Positions 34,875 to 44,394 of a stretch of 64,000 nt of DNA are shown in pieces. The notes below the pieces were generated by a model. The model was not told where the DNA came from, searched no databases, and saw nothing but the letters and a program-made list of their open reading frames with translations. Both the position numbers and the translations under genes were made by a program. Position 1 is the first letter of the stretch; every line of letters starts with the position of its first letter. The stretch spans positions 134,088-198,087 of the forward strand of contig NZ_JBGSRV010000006.1 of assembly GCF_041737375.1 (NCBI RefSeq), written 5' to 3'. The stretch is from Vampirovibrio sp041737375 (GTDB lineage Bacteria; Cyanobacteriota; Vampirovibrionia; Vampirovibrionales; Vampirovibrionaceae).

Positions 34875-34907
34875 GGAAGCGGGCCAGTGTGTAACCAGCC
34901 CGCTTCC
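34875..34907. terminator. Hairpin between convergent trpA and beta-helix genes
   Basis: Perfect ten-base stem GGAAGCGGGC/GCCCGCTTCC with a 13-base loop. There is no immediate T-run on the plus strand (TTTTTT comes about 16 bases later). It is placed to end transcription from both sides. Confidence 0.65.
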
Positions 34908-34927
34908 CAGTGGTTTGTGAGTGTTTT

Positions 34928-36157
34928 TTATTTACTGGCGGTTGACTGTTGGGGCCCAAAGGCGGAACCATTGACCTGATTGTTGTTATAAACCACATTG
35001 GTGCTGCCAGAGGTATAGCCAATGTATTTTTTATTGGCAATGTTGCTTAGCTTGTTACGGGTAATGGTTAACCCTGCAATATTGCCATTAACTTGGGCAA
35101 TGGCTGGGTTGCCCGATGTGTTTGTGATGCCGTTGAAGGTATTGTTATCGAATTTTACGTTTCTTGCGTTTACCTTCACGCCGTTGGCATAAGGTTCTGT
35201 ACTGAAACGTAATCCTTTTCCAGCGTTTGTTATCACGTTATCGGCAACGGTGTAGTTTTCACCCCAGTTGAAGGAACCGGTGGCATTGGTATTGTTATAA
35301 ATATTCATGGCAAATTCTTGAATGTTCTGGAGCTGGTTGCCACGAATTTCGACGTTGTTATAGTTGTTGAGTTCAAGCCCATAATGACTGCCACCATTGA
35401 TTCGGTTGTTCAGAATTTTAATGTCTTTGGCCCCAGCCGTTCTGCTTGCGAATTTAATGGAGCCTCTCAGGTTGTAGAACACGTTACTTTGCAGCAAGAA
35501 ATTTTGAGTGCCGCCATGCAGGGTATCAGTGGTGGTGGTAGAGAGCTGGTAGATATTGTTAAACAAATTATTCAGCACTTGTGTATTGCGGCTGTTCACG
35601 CCCCGAATGGGATCCCGCTCATGGGTGGCTACCCGCAGGGCGCTGTTGCCGAAATTGAAAAATCCGTTATTTTTAATGACCACGGTATCGCAAGAACCGA
35701 AATAAATGCCCTGATCAGACCATACCGGGTCGCTGTTCTTGGTGTAATTCGTGGTGCCGTAAAACTGCATACCTGCCACGGATACATTTTTACTGTAGGT
35801 GATGTGCATTAAATATTCGCCGCCAGTGGCCGAATTCCAGCCGGGGTTTTTAATGAGCTGGGCTGGGCTGTTCAGGTTGGAGAGAAAATTAACGTTTTGC
35901 AGGTTGCGAACGGTTAACTGGTTGGTTACAAAGTACTTGCCCGGTGCCATGTTTACGGTCCATACCCGGCTTTTGTCTTTTAGGGTGGCCAAATAATTGA
36001 GGGCGTTTCTCAAGTCCGTGGTGGTGGCGCTAGGGGTGCTGCCGGGGGAAATGCCGATGCTTCTGGCGCCCGCGTCGAGCTGGTAAGCAAACGCGCTTTG
36101 CTGTACCAACACCAAACCGACCAGGCAGGCTAATGAAAGGCTGAGAGATTTTTTCAT
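34928..36157 (-). CDS. Secreted right-handed beta-helix protein
   Basis: About 409 residues with a signal peptide (MKKSLSLSLACLVGLVLVQQ, cleavage after AFA). ATG at 36157 has GGAG seven bases upstream; earlier in-frame ATGs are poorer. The mature protein is full of short parallel-beta-helix repeats such as VVIKNNGFFNFGNSAL, VLNNLFNNI, IKILNNRINGGSHYGLELNN and VEIRGNQLQNI, as in pectate-lyase-like and NosD/DUF1565 proteins. Several repeats resemble glycan-binding or degrading proteins. No catalytic motif is certain. It lies beside exopolysaccharide export genes. Confidence 0.8.
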   Translation of the reverse strand: MKKSLSLSLACLVGLVLVQQSAFAYQLDAGARSIGISPGSTPSATTTDLRNALNYLATLKDKSRVWTVNMAPGKYFVTNQLTVRNLQNVNFLSNLNSPAQLIKNPGWNSATGGEYLMHITYSKNVSVAGMQFYGTTNYTKNSDPVWSDQGIYFGSCDTVVIKNNGFFNFGNSALRVATHERDPIRGVNSRNTQVLNNLFNNIYQLSTTTTDTLHGGTQNFLLQSNVFYNLRGSIKFASRTAGAKDIKILNNRINGGSHYGLELNNYNNVEIRGNQLQNIQEFAMNIYNNTNATGSFNWGENYTVADNVITNAGKGLRFSTEPYANGVKVNARNVKFDNNTFNGITNTSGNPAIAQVNGNIAGLTITRNKLSNIANKKYIGYTSGSTNVVYNNNQVNGSAFGPQQSTASK

Positions 36158-36593
36158 TGTTGACTCCATCATTGATAATTCGTTGCAAGGCCGGAAGAAG
36201 CTGACCCGCAAGCGAGAGGGGAGGGATCGTTAAGCTACAGATTACTGACAAACCCAGGTGAAAGTTAGATAAAGCCGAGCTTCCATCGACAGTAGGTCAC
36301 TCATTCCAGTGCGAAAGTAAATGGGTTCTTTTGTTTTTATAATTGCTGGGGCAATGTGCTGTCAAACTCAGGCATGGAAATTATTTGGCGGGCAATGTGG
36401 TCAGATGGGGCTTCATTTCTGGGCTTAAGGCTATTTTATTTTTTTTGGGCTAAATACTTCAAATCAAGTAGAAAGTCTCTGCCCTATACGCAAACAGCGG
36501 AGGTTCCCAACTGGAAAAAATAATGGAATTTTTGCTGTATTTTAAAAATCCAATAGATTTCATGGCGATAACCTCGTTAAAATTTTAGGGATG
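36158..36593. other. Intergenic region, no gene seen
   Basis: A stretch of 436 bases between two minus-strand genes. I found no credible reading frame, RNA gene or strong hairpin. The part next to 36157 presumably holds the promoter and leader of the beta-helix gene. Confidence 0.5.
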
Positions 36594-38738
36594 TTATTTA
36601 CCGTAGAAGTCTCTCAGGATAACTCCAAACGGTGTAGACCCCATGCGTTGAATTTTTTGGGCGGCCAGTGCCATATGGGAAGCTTCCGTTTCACCATTGG
36701 TCAGCAGTAGCAATCCATCCACATAACTGGCCAATATGGCGCAATCGGGTGCTTTTAAAATGGGGGGCGCGCTGATTAAAACCCAGTCATAATCCGTTTT
36801 CAGTACATTTAAAAGCACATCAAAACTTTTGGCGTTTAAAAATTCAAAGGTGCTATCCATAACCAGTCCCGCATTCAGGTATTCTAGCTGGGCATGGAGG
36901 CCTGAGGGGGTAACTGCTTCGTTGACCAGTTTCAAGACGTCTTGCACTTGTACATCGCTTTTACGATAAAGCAATTCGGAGACGCCATTAATCAGTTCGG
37001 GCAAACCCCGTTCGTAATCCAGGCTGTGATTGAAGGCTTCGTGCAGGCCCGGATGTCGGAAATCGGCATCAATCAACAATACTCGATCGCCCCCTTGAGC
37101 CAGACAAATGCCTAAATTCGCTAAAATAACGGCATGCCCTTTTTCGCCTAAAATTTGGGAAAAAACCAACGCGTTTTTTTGCAACGTATTTTTTCGCATT
37201 TTAAGATTGAAGGCTACATCCTGATAGGCTTGAATTGTCTTCGAATCGAGATCTGGATCGGTGATCTCCAGGCGGGCCCGGCTTCGATAGTAACGCCATT
37301 GCTCATGCGTTAGCCAGGGAATGGAACCGACAATTGGCAAGCCCAAATCCTGTTCGATGGATTCAGGACAAAGCCGCCGGTGCTTGGCCACTGCCTGACC
37401 CACCACGGCCACAGAACTTATAACCAGACCGGAAAGTGCCGCCAGTAAAATAACTTGCCAGCGTACCAGCCCCGTCGGCTTCTGAGGCAAATTGGGCGGG
37501 GCAACGACTATCAGATTTTGATGGGCCATGGCGCTGGGCGCCACGGGAGGGAGGATGACCTTTTGGGTATGAGTTGTTGGGTGCAGTTTTGGTTGTTGAG
37601 GGTGGGTTGTTAAAGCAAGGGTGGCATGGGATGTAGCGGGTTGATGGCTCGCCGGTTTTTGAATTTGATGATATTGCGCCCGCAGTGTTCCCAAACGAGA
37701 GCGTAAAGCGGTGGCCTCGGCATCGGCTAATACCAGTCGGCTTACCAGTTCTGTACGAACTCGATCTTTAATAACACCTGTGGCAGCAGAAGAAGATTGA
37801 GGCACATGCCCAATGGTTATAATTTGCTGGTCGGTAACTTGTGATTTCAGCGCCTCAATTTTACTTTGCAGCCGAATCATGTCCGGGTTGGTTGGGGCGT
37901 ACACCAAGGCTTTGGCGCTGTAGTCCTTTTGTGAGTCATGGAGTTGATCTTGTAGCGTGTTCAGCCTGTGATCCTGGCCTTTGGCAACGGCCTGCATCAT
38001 ACTTTCTAAACTCGATTTCCCGATTTTTAACTGCTGGCGAATGCGTGTTGATTCCGCCTGTTTTTGCGCCAAATCCGCTTGCGTAATTTTAATTTGTGAA
38101 TCCAGACTGCTCAGCTGTTGTGCTTGCCCATCCCGCTCAGCCGGGATTCCTAAATGATTGGACATGCTTTGAGCGGCTGTTATTTTTTGCTGAAGAGCCG
38201 CCAAAGCCATATCGGCCTCATGAGTTTGCTCGGCCAGCATGTTTGAGGGCTGCCCGCCTTCCTTTTTAAAAAGTGGGCCAGCTACCGTTACATAGGATTC
38301 CAGATACAAGCGGGCCAGCTTTTGAGCGCGCAACGGGGTATTGGCTTTGGCTGTCAGCGTGATAAAACCGGTTTCTGGCGTGCGCTTGGCACTCAAGACA
38401 TTTCCAGAAAAATGGCTGATTTTAAGGCCCTTAAGTTCTGTTTTTTCTGTTTGAAGGCGTTGCGCCACCTGATTTAAAACCAGCTCGCTGTTGAGTAATT
38501 CTTCCTGATTTTTATAAGGGTTTAATACGGATCCAGTGGGCTGATCGCTTAAATCTAACATTATCTTGGCGGTTGACTGATAAGAGGCCTGAAAGCAAGC
38601 CCAGTGTAACAGGCCCGCTGCTATCGCTAATAGTAGGCTGGTTCCTGTAATCCAAAGCCAGTGCCGAGACAGGGCCTTTTGGGCAAAGGCCGCGTCAATT
38701 TTTGATTCGCTGTAATAGGCTTTGTGATCCGATAGCAC
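36594..38738 (-). CDS. Wzc-like polysaccharide co-polymerase with degenerate kinase domain
   Basis: A 714-residue protein. A Wzz-type chain-length determinant region starts with a membrane helix (about 27-48), continues with a long periplasmic coiled coil (about 150-350), and ends with a second helix (about 425-450). The C-terminal domain (about 500-714) has the fold of bacterial tyrosine kinases (CpsD/Wzc). Walker A' VLLIDADFRHP is kept near 553, but the Walker A site reads GEKGHA (531-536), lacking the GK[S/T], and Walker B reads WVLISAPP (652-659) without its Asp. Only one Tyr is near the C-terminus instead of a cluster. It is likely catalytically inactive. The Wza-like gene lies upstream in the same direction. 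Confidence 0.85.
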   Translation of the reverse strand: MLSDHKAYYSESKIDAAFAQKALSRHWLWITGTSLLLAIAAGLLHWACFQASYQSTAKIMLDLSDQPTGSVLNPYKNQEELLNSELVLNQVAQRLQTEKTELKGLKISHFSGNVLSAKRTPETGFITLTAKANTPLRAQKLARLYLESYVTVAGPLFKKEGGQPSNMLAEQTHEADMALAALQQKITAAQSMSNHLGIPAERDGQAQQLSSLDSQIKITQADLAQKQAESTRIRQQLKIGKSSLESMMQAVAKGQDHRLNTLQDQLHDSQKDYSAKALVYAPTNPDMIRLQSKIEALKSQVTDQQIITIGHVPQSSSAATGVIKDRVRTELVSRLVLADAEATALRSRLGTLRAQYHQIQKPASHQPATSHATLALTTHPQQPKLHPTTHTQKVILPPVAPSAMAHQNLIVVAPPNLPQKPTGLVRWQVILLAALSGLVISSVAVVGQAVAKHRRLCPESIEQDLGLPIVGSIPWLTHEQWRYYRSRARLEITDPDLDSKTIQAYQDVAFNLKMRKNTLQKNALVFSQILGEKGHAVILANLGICLAQGGDRVLLIDADFRHPGLHEAFNHSLDYERGLPELINGVSELLYRKSDVQVQDVLKLVNEAVTPSGLHAQLEYLNAGLVMDSTFEFLNAKSFDVLLNVLKTDYDWVLISAPPILKAPDCAILASYVDGLLLLTNGETEASHMALAAQKIQRMGSTPFGVILRDFYGK

Positions 38739-38863
38739 AGCTTATCTCTTCCTTAACCTGAGTGTTGTAAAGTCAGCCAAGCGCTCCATCAATCCGCTAC
38801 GACATACCCCTTTCATTTAAACGGTTTCCGGTGGATTCGGTATCGTATGGATGAAGGAATGTC

Positions 38864-39967
38864 TTAATAGTGGTGGATCACGCTTGCGCCTAACAGTCCA
38901 AAAAAGTAGGGTTGGGTCATGCTGCCCAGCAGGCGAAAGCCCCGCTCCAGCCAAGCGGCTTTGGAATCGGGAATATAAACCACGTCTCCCGGCATCAGCG
39001 CCATGTTGAATTGGTTGCGATTCACCACCCAGCGTTTAAACCCGTCTTTGGCATCTGGCCTTTGAATGATGATGGCATCCCGTTTGGACAAGCCCGGTAC
39101 AAAGCCGCCCGCTTTGGCAATGGCGGCGTTTAAGGAGTTATGGGTGGGATCCATTTGAATTTCACCTTGCGCTTTGACGGCACCCAGCACAATCACTGGA
39201 AAGGTGTCTCTAAAATAGGTGGAATGGCTGAGTTGCCGGAACGTGATGGCATCCATGGGTGCTGTGGCTTCTGGAACCATCACCGTATCTTCTGGCAACA
39301 ACCAGATATCTTTTCCGGTGCCGGTTAAAAAATCCTGCAGGTTAAATGTTTGTTGTTCACCGGTGGAGGTATGACGGATCTGAATATGGGCAATGTCGGC
39401 ATTGGCCTTAACGCCGCCTGCTTTACCCAGAACGTTGCTGATGGTGGTTTCTATGCCTTGTTGCACCGTGCTGTTTTCCGGGGTGGGAATGGAGGTTGCC
39501 ACCCGGTTAAACTGATAGGTGCCAGGATGTTGCACCGCCCCATTCACATAAATCATGGCGGGCCGCATCGATTCTACGTCAATGCCAATGCGGGGCTCCA
39601 GAAGATAAAGCTTGAACTCTTCGGTCAATAAGGTTTGTAATGCCTGAATGTCTGTGCCGGAAAGCTGATGCTCGCCAAAGGGGTGAATGGTGGCAAACCC
39701 ATCGGGGCGAATCGTCACGCTTTGGTTGAACTGATCCAGATCCTGAATTTTGATGCCAATGCGATCGCCCGGCCCCAAGGTATAGCGTGAAGACTGATTG
39801 GCCACCCGGCCACGCACCAGACTGACGGGCAGCGTTACGCCGCCCAAATCCTGAATGCTCAGGTTGGCTGGTTGATCATTGGCTGCCATTGTAAATGGCA
39901 TGGTTAACAGGCTGATGGTTAAGGACATGCCAGCCCAGAACCAGAAGCCATTCAGCTTTTTGGTCAC
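38864..39967 (-). CDS. Wza-like polysaccharide export protein
   Basis: About 367 residues with an N-terminal signal or anchor (FWFWAGMSLTISLLTMPFTM). It contains a Poly_export domain starting at YTLGPGDRIGIKIQDLDQFN near residue 65 and two SLBB domains (about 135-215 with VNGAVQHPGTY, and 255-340 with VLGAVKAQGEIQ). The C-terminal SLBB ends PGDVVYIPDSKAAW, and a last hydrophobic helix follows. I prefer a GTG start at 39967 with GGAGAAA upstream; a TTG at 39982 is the alternative. No lipobox Cys is visible. Together with the downstream Wzc-like gene it suggests surface polysaccharide export. Confidence 0.85.
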   Translation of the reverse strand: MTKKLNGFWFWAGMSLTISLLTMPFTMAANDQPANLSIQDLGGVTLPVSLVRGRVANQSSRYTLGPGDRIGIKIQDLDQFNQSVTIRPDGFATIHPFGEHQLSGTDIQALQTLLTEEFKLYLLEPRIGIDVESMRPAMIYVNGAVQHPGTYQFNRVATSIPTPENSTVQQGIETTISNVLGKAGGVKANADIAHIQIRHTSTGEQQTFNLQDFLTGTGKDIWLLPEDTVMVPEATAPMDAITFRQLSHSTYFRDTFPVIVLGAVKAQGEIQMDPTHNSLNAAIAKAGGFVPGLSKRDAIIIQRPDAKDGFKRWVVNRNQFNMALMPGDVVYIPDSKAAWLERGFRLLGSMTQPYFFGLLGASVIHHY

Positions 39968-40132
39968 AGTTTCTTTCTCCAATAGAAATGCCCTTCTAAT
40001 GGGTATTATGAAACCCTGATTCCCGTCACCGATTCCCCCAGATTGAGGATTCCATTTTTGCGAATTGGCGGATTGAAAGCGTTATTTTGGAGAGGCAGCC
40101 CATTCATCGGTGCATCTCTCCAGTCATCCATG

Positions 40133-40170
40133 AAAAAACCCGCTACTGGTTTAGTCGTAGCGGGTTTTTT
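40133..40170 (-). terminator. Bidirectional terminator after the pirin operon
   Basis: AAAAAACCCGCTAC (40133-40146) and GTAGCGGGTTTTTT (40157-40170) form a stem with T-runs on both strands. It ends the minus-strand marR-doxX-pirin unit. Confidence 0.9.
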
Positions 40171-40176
40171 TAGAGG

Positions 40177-40911
40177 TTAAACAAGGGGTTGATGGGGTCT
40201 TAACTCAAAAAGTAACACTTGCGAATCCGGCTCCAGCCCGGTCACTCGTAGAGGGTCGCCGTGGTTGGAAAAGCCCAGCGCGTCTCCCGATTCCAGAATT
40301 TGATCCGCAATTTCGACAGCGCCCGTGGCCACATGCAACCAGTAACTCCGCTTGGCATCGAGGTCAAATCCGGCTTCTTGATCTCGATCCAGTTTGGCGA
40401 GATAGATGGCCGCATCTTGATGGATCAACACCGATTCCGGCGAAGGGTGGCGAGAGGCAATGGGTTGAAACTGCCCCGACTGGCTGAGGGAAAAGGCTTT
40501 TTGTTCGTAACCGGGTTGCAAGCCTTTGCTTTCTGGGGTAATCCAGATTTGAAGCAGGTGTACTTCTTCGGTGGCCGATGGGTTGAATTCACTGTGCAGC
40601 ACGCCGGTGCCTGCGGTCATGCGCTGAATTTCCCCGGGTCGAATCATGGAGCCATTACCCAGATTATCCTTATGCTCCAGCTCGCCTTTGAGTACCACGG
40701 TGACGATTTCCATATCCCGGTGTCCGTGGGTGGAAAATCCCCCACCGGGCTTGACCCGATCGTCATTAATGACCCGCAAGTCACTAAAATTCATGAACCG
40801 AGGCTCATAATAATCCCCGAAGGAAAAGGTGTGGAAGCTTTCCAACCAGTCAATCCGGGTATGGCCCCGTTCATGGCGGTTGCGATAAAGGGTGGTGGTG
40901 GTTGCGTTCAT
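40177..40911 (-). CDS. Pirin family protein (YhhW-like)
   Basis: A 244-residue double-cupin protein. The pirin metal site is visible: FSTHGHRDMEIVTVVLKGELEHKD, with His-x-His and a later Glu. GMIRPGEIQRMTAGTGVLHSEFN is the second part of the cupin motif. Members of this family can act as quercetinases or as regulators; the substrate here is unknown. It follows doxX and marR in the same direction, as in quinone- or flavonoid-stress operons. Confidence 0.88.
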   Translation of the reverse strand: MNATTTTLYRNRHERGHTRIDWLESFHTFSFGDYYEPRFMNFSDLRVINDDRVKPGGGFSTHGHRDMEIVTVVLKGELEHKDNLGNGSMIRPGEIQRMTAGTGVLHSEFNPSATEEVHLLQIWITPESKGLQPGYEQKAFSLSQSGQFQPIASRHPSPESVLIHQDAAIYLAKLDRDQEAGFDLDAKRSYWLHVATGAVEIADQILESGDALGFSNHGDPLRVTGLEPDSQVLLFELRPHQPLV

Positions 40912-40961
40912 GGGAGGCGTCTCCAGTCTTTTTTTGAGTTTAGAGGGTGGCCTATCTTACG

Positions 40962-41414
40962 TTAGGCCGCCTGTTTGGCGGTTTGCGACTGGCGAGAGAA
41001 TGTTCTTAGCAGCCAGTAATCCACTGAAAATTTACCGGGACTGTTCAGCAGAAACAGCAATGAACCTGCCAGATACACGCTTGCCAATTCGCTGGAACCG
41101 GTCTGAGCGCCAGTGGCCACAAAAGGATCGCCGCCGGGAATATGAACCAGACCCAGCGCACCAATCATGGTGCCAAACAGCAGCAGGCTGGCTAGCGGGG
41201 TTAGCAGACCTAAAATCAGGGCGATGCCGCCCAACAGCTCGGAATAAGCGGCGACTGCCTGCAAAATGCCGGGGAGGGCATCACCCATCCAGCCAAAGGC
41301 GTTTTGGGCTTTGGGCAAGCCGTGAAAAATGAAAGCCGCCCCCATCACCACCCGAAAGCCTAACAGGCCCAGCGATGGTAGGGTTTTGGTTTGAAAATAA
41401 GGGCTAATATTCAT
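40962..41414 (-). CDS. DoxX family membrane protein
   Basis: A 150-residue protein with four membrane helices and the DoxX start pattern LGLLGFRVVMGAAFIFHGLPKA. The helix with YSELLGGIALILGLLTPLASLLL is typical. DoxX proteins are often linked to thiosulfate, thiol or quinone stress; the role here is unproven. It sits between marR and the pirin gene, with short gaps, and GGAG precedes its ATG. Confidence 0.85.
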   Translation of the reverse strand: MNISPYFQTKTLPSLGLLGFRVVMGAAFIFHGLPKAQNAFGWMGDALPGILQAVAAYSELLGGIALILGLLTPLASLLLFGTMIGALGLVHIPGGDPFVATGAQTGSSELASVYLAGSLLFLLNSPGKFSVDYWLLRTFSRQSQTAKQAA

Positions 41415-41444
41415 GGGTATCTCCTTTATGAGGTTTTAATGGGT

Positions 41445-41903
41445 TTATAAAAGACCATTGGCTTGCTTGCCCAATTTTTTAAGCAGGTTAATCAGTAAAG
41501 TTTTTTCATCTTGATCCAGCCCACGGGTGGCTTGCTCTAGCGCTTCCACGTGTTTTTTAAAAAAGCGCTCAATTAAATCCTGCCCAGCTTCGGTCAGGTT
41601 CACCAGCCGAATGCGGCGATCGGTTGCGGATGCTTGGCGCTGAACCAGTCCACGTTTTTCTAGCCGATCAATGGCGGTGGTGATGGAGCCGCTGGTGAGC
41701 TGAACTTTTTCGCCAATTAAATGAATGGGCATTGCGCCTTTGTGCAATAGGGCTTCTAGCGTGGCAAAGTCTGAAAAACAAAGCCCTGAGGATTCAATGC
41801 TTTTTAAGTCATGCGCAGTAATGGCCTGCGTGGCTTTTCGCATCACCGTCCACAGGTGAGCGCTTAGGTAAGGCTCAATTTCAGGGTTGTAGGGCGTTGA
41901 CAT
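41445..41903 (-). CDS. MarR family transcriptional regulator
   Basis: About 152 residues starting MSTPYNPEIEPYL at 41903; the frame is open further upstream to 41972, but the shorter form matches family length. The winged helix-turn-helix is clear: LTSGSITTAIDRLEKRGLVQR near residue 65-85, followed by the wing ATDRRIRLVNLTEAG. It probably controls the doxX-pirin genes downstream in response to a small phenolic or oxidant. Confidence 0.9.
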   Translation of the reverse strand: MSTPYNPEIEPYLSAHLWTVMRKATQAITAHDLKSIESSGLCFSDFATLEALLHKGAMPIHLIGEKVQLTSGSITTAIDRLEKRGLVQRQASATDRRIRLVNLTEAGQDLIERFFKKHVEALEQATRGLDQDEKTLLINLLKKLGKQANGLL

Positions 41904-41998
41904 GGTGACTGCGCTATTCGTATTTAACTTGATATCAAGATACTTTATTTCAAGCCAAATAACAACCCCCAAGCGGGCCTATTTTTGAAGCGGATTCT

Positions 41999-43087
41999 CT
42001 ACTTTAATTTCCCCGCAAAGCAGATAATATTCTCTCGGATTACCTGTTTATCGGGGATGTCCGGGTAGGCTTTCAGCGCCGCCTCAATGGCGTTGGCGGG
42101 TTGGCCCAAGCCCTCATAGCACAGGCTTAAATAGTGGTAAGGTTTCCAGCTGTAATCTTCTTCCACAATCAGGCCCGCATCAGGTTTTTGGCAGGTGGTG
42201 GCGGCGTTTAGCAGTGGAATGGCTATGTTAAAATCCTGATGGCGGTAATGAATGATCCCGAGGTTTAATAATGCTTCCGCCCTGCTGCCATTGATTTGGA
42301 TGGCTTGATAGCCCAGACTCAATGCCTCTGGATAACGATGCAGCTCCATACAGCACAGCATGGCCAAATGCAGGGCCTGATATTGGCTGATTGGCTCGGT
42401 TTGGTTCAGGCGCAGGTGTTGTTGAAAGGCTTCAATGGCTTCCTCGGGGCGGTTGTGTTGCCGGAGTTCCTTGCCATAGTAATACCAGTTTCTTGGAGAT
42501 TGATCGCCTTGTTCAATCAATCGCATCAACATTTTCAGGTTGCGATCACTGGAACGTTCCACGTACTGGGCGGGTTTGTGGTGCTCTACGGCAATATCCA
42601 GCCGGTTCAGTACTCTGGCCTCATCCGGCAATACAAACGCTTCATGAATGGGAAACTGCCAGCTGCCTCCCGCCGCGCGTCTCAGCAGGCGTTCTCTTGG
42701 CATGGAAATCAGGCATTCCCCCTGCCCGTCAAACGCAATTTGATAGCTGCAAATCACGGCGTCAATCTCTGCGTTCAGGCCACTGTGTTTTAAATCCAGC
42801 AGTTTTTGCTGATGGCTCTCGTTAATCAGGTCATCGGCATCCAGCCAAAGAATCCAGTCGCTAGAGCAGTGCGAAAAGGCATGGTTTCTGGCGGCGGCAA
42901 AGTCGTCAATCCATTCAAAACAAAACACCCTGGCCCCGAAAGATTCGGCCAGTGCTTGGGTGCCATCGGTAGAGCCGGTGTCTACAATCACCAGTTCATC
43001 GCATAAGTGCTTCACCTGAGACAGAATGCGCCCCAGCACTTGCGCTTCATTTTTAACAATCATCGCCAGAGACAGGGAAACCGGCAT
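41999..43087 (-). CDS. Family 2 glycosyltransferase with TPR repeats
   Basis: A 362-residue protein. The N-terminal half is a GT2 domain: LAMIVKNEAQVLGRIL, VDTGSTDGTQALAESFGA, and the DxD-like LWLDADDLI near residue 81. The second half has tetratricopeptide-like helices (about 200-340: NWYYYGKELRQHNRPEEAIEAF, EALLNLGIIHYRHQDFNIAI). This combination is known in SunS- or WaaE-related glycosyltransferases acting on peptides or glycans. The acceptor is not evident. Confidence 0.88.
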   Translation of the reverse strand: MPVSLSLAMIVKNEAQVLGRILSQVKHLCDELVIVDTGSTDGTQALAESFGARVFCFEWIDDFAAARNHAFSHCSSDWILWLDADDLINESHQQKLLDLKHSGLNAEIDAVICSYQIAFDGQGECLISMPRERLLRRAAGGSWQFPIHEAFVLPDEARVLNRLDIAVEHHKPAQYVERSSDRNLKMLMRLIEQGDQSPRNWYYYGKELRQHNRPEEAIEAFQQHLRLNQTEPISQYQALHLAMLCCMELHRYPEALSLGYQAIQINGSRAEALLNLGIIHYRHQDFNIAIPLLNAATTCQKPDAGLIVEEDYSWKPYHYLSLCYEGLGQPANAIEAALKAYPDIPDKQVIRENIICFAGKLK

Positions 43088-43171
43088 AAAGAAACCTTTC
43101 CATGAGTGGTGTCTCTTAGCTTAAAAAATTGTACACCCTTCGGTAACCCTTGAATGGTGTAAATAAAAACG

Positions 43172-43777
43172 CTAGCGGGCGTTCCGAAAGTTAGAGCTGC
43201 GGAGTCCCGCTACTGGACTGTGGGTTATTTCTGTTGCCACTTTGGCGCGATCAGAGCGGCTTTTTTCCAAGGCTATATTTAAGTCCAAATGCTTTTGCAC
43301 CATGGCTTGAAATGCCTCAGGCACCTGAGCGAAATCTTCGTAGGGAATTTTAAGCAAAAAGGCGGCCTTTTGTAGCGCTCCGCTCTCGGATCCCGCCAGG
43401 TAGTAAAACCCTTGCCAAATCTGCTGCAACACAAATTCGTTTTCTTGCAGACATTGATGACAGTGATCAAAAATAGTGGCCTTGAAAATTTTGCCGCATT
43501 GGCCGCAGTTTTTGATTTTTTCCGAGGTGGTATGCTGCATGCGAGACTGCTGCAAACAGAAGTTGAACATTTGCTTGATGAAATTCCAGGCCTCTTGTTC
43601 GGTATTGAACAGGTAAGGGGCTTTGTTTTCGCCTTGCCAGCCCGGTTTGAGCAGCTGTTTGTTTTCCCCGTTTTCCATTAACAGGGCAACGCTCCAGCCT
43701 TCCCCCAGTCTCACAACATTGAGGGGAAACGGTTTTTTGGATTCTGCTTTATCGTCTGACGGTTGCACTTCGCTCAT
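43172..43777 (-). CDS. Unknown protein with a CxxC...CxxC zinc-ribbon-like motif
   Basis: A 201-residue soluble protein. A likely zinc site is CGQCGKIFKATIFDHCHQC (about residues 96-114). The N-terminal part before it looks like a small mixed domain with W-rich ends; the C-terminus is helical. I do not recognise the family. It is alone, upstream of the glycosyltransferase in the same direction, with about 85 bases between. Confidence 0.65.
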   Translation of the reverse strand: MSEVQPSDDKAESKKPFPLNVVRLGEGWSVALLMENGENKQLLKPGWQGENKAPYLFNTEQEAWNFIKQMFNFCLQQSRMQHTTSEKIKNCGQCGKIFKATIFDHCHQCLQENEFVLQQIWQGFYYLAGSESGALQKAAFLLKIPYEDFAQVPEAFQAMVQKHLDLNIALEKSRSDRAKVATEITHSPVAGLRSSNFRNAR

Positions 43778-43982
43778 AAATCGCTTTCAAGCTTATTACC
43801 CTACCAATGCCCGCATCATGCTTTTATGAAACAGGCTTTGGCCTTTCGATGCAAAACGTTTACAAAGTATTTTGGAAGCCGCTTTAGGAACTGGGTTTTT
43901 GAAAGGGATGCCGCGCTTGTGTCTATGTGCGTCCTGTTATAGCCTTAAAAGGTGTTAACGCTATCATTAGGAAGTAATTGTG

Positions 43983-44279
43983 ATGCATATTATTGTAGAT
44001 TTATGCGTAGTGCCATTGGGGGTAGGGGTTTCGGTTTCGCCGTATATTGTGGCTTGCGAAAAGATTTTGAAAGCGGCTGGCCTGAAAACAAACCTGCATG
44101 CTTACGGCACCAATATTGAAGGCGAATGGGACACTGTTTTTGCAGCCATTAAACAATGCCATGAAACCATTCACGCCATGGGCGCCCCCCGAATCACTAC
44201 CACCATTAAACTGGGGTCCCGAACCGATCGGCTGCAAACCATGGAAGATAAAATTCGCAGCGTACAAGAAAAGCAGTAA
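43983..44279 (+). CDS. MTH1187/YkoF-type thiamine-binding protein
   Basis: A 98-residue ferredoxin-like-fold protein of the DUF77/MTH1187 family: VDLCVVPLGVGVSVSPYIVACEKILKAAGLKTNLHAYGTNIEGEWD, then MGAPRITTTIKLGSRTD. The YGTNIEGEWD segment is the diagnostic part. Members bind thiamine or a related compound. ATG at 43983 has AGGAAG upstream; GTG at 43980 is possible. It precedes an ABC exporter operon by 115 bases. Confidence 0.88.
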   Translation: MHIIVDLCVVPLGVGVSVSPYIVACEKILKAAGLKTNLHAYGTNIEGEWDTVFAAIKQCHETIHAMGAPRITTTIKLGSRTDRLQTMEDKIRSVQEKQ

Positions 44280-44394
44280 AATTGGCGGCCTGATTTTCTG
44301 TGGCGTGATTTTCTTTTTGGGCTTGCTTTCAGGATTTGAAAACAGGGTCTTTAAAAGCCTGTCGGCCACTACTACACTGGTGTAAGATAGAGCT

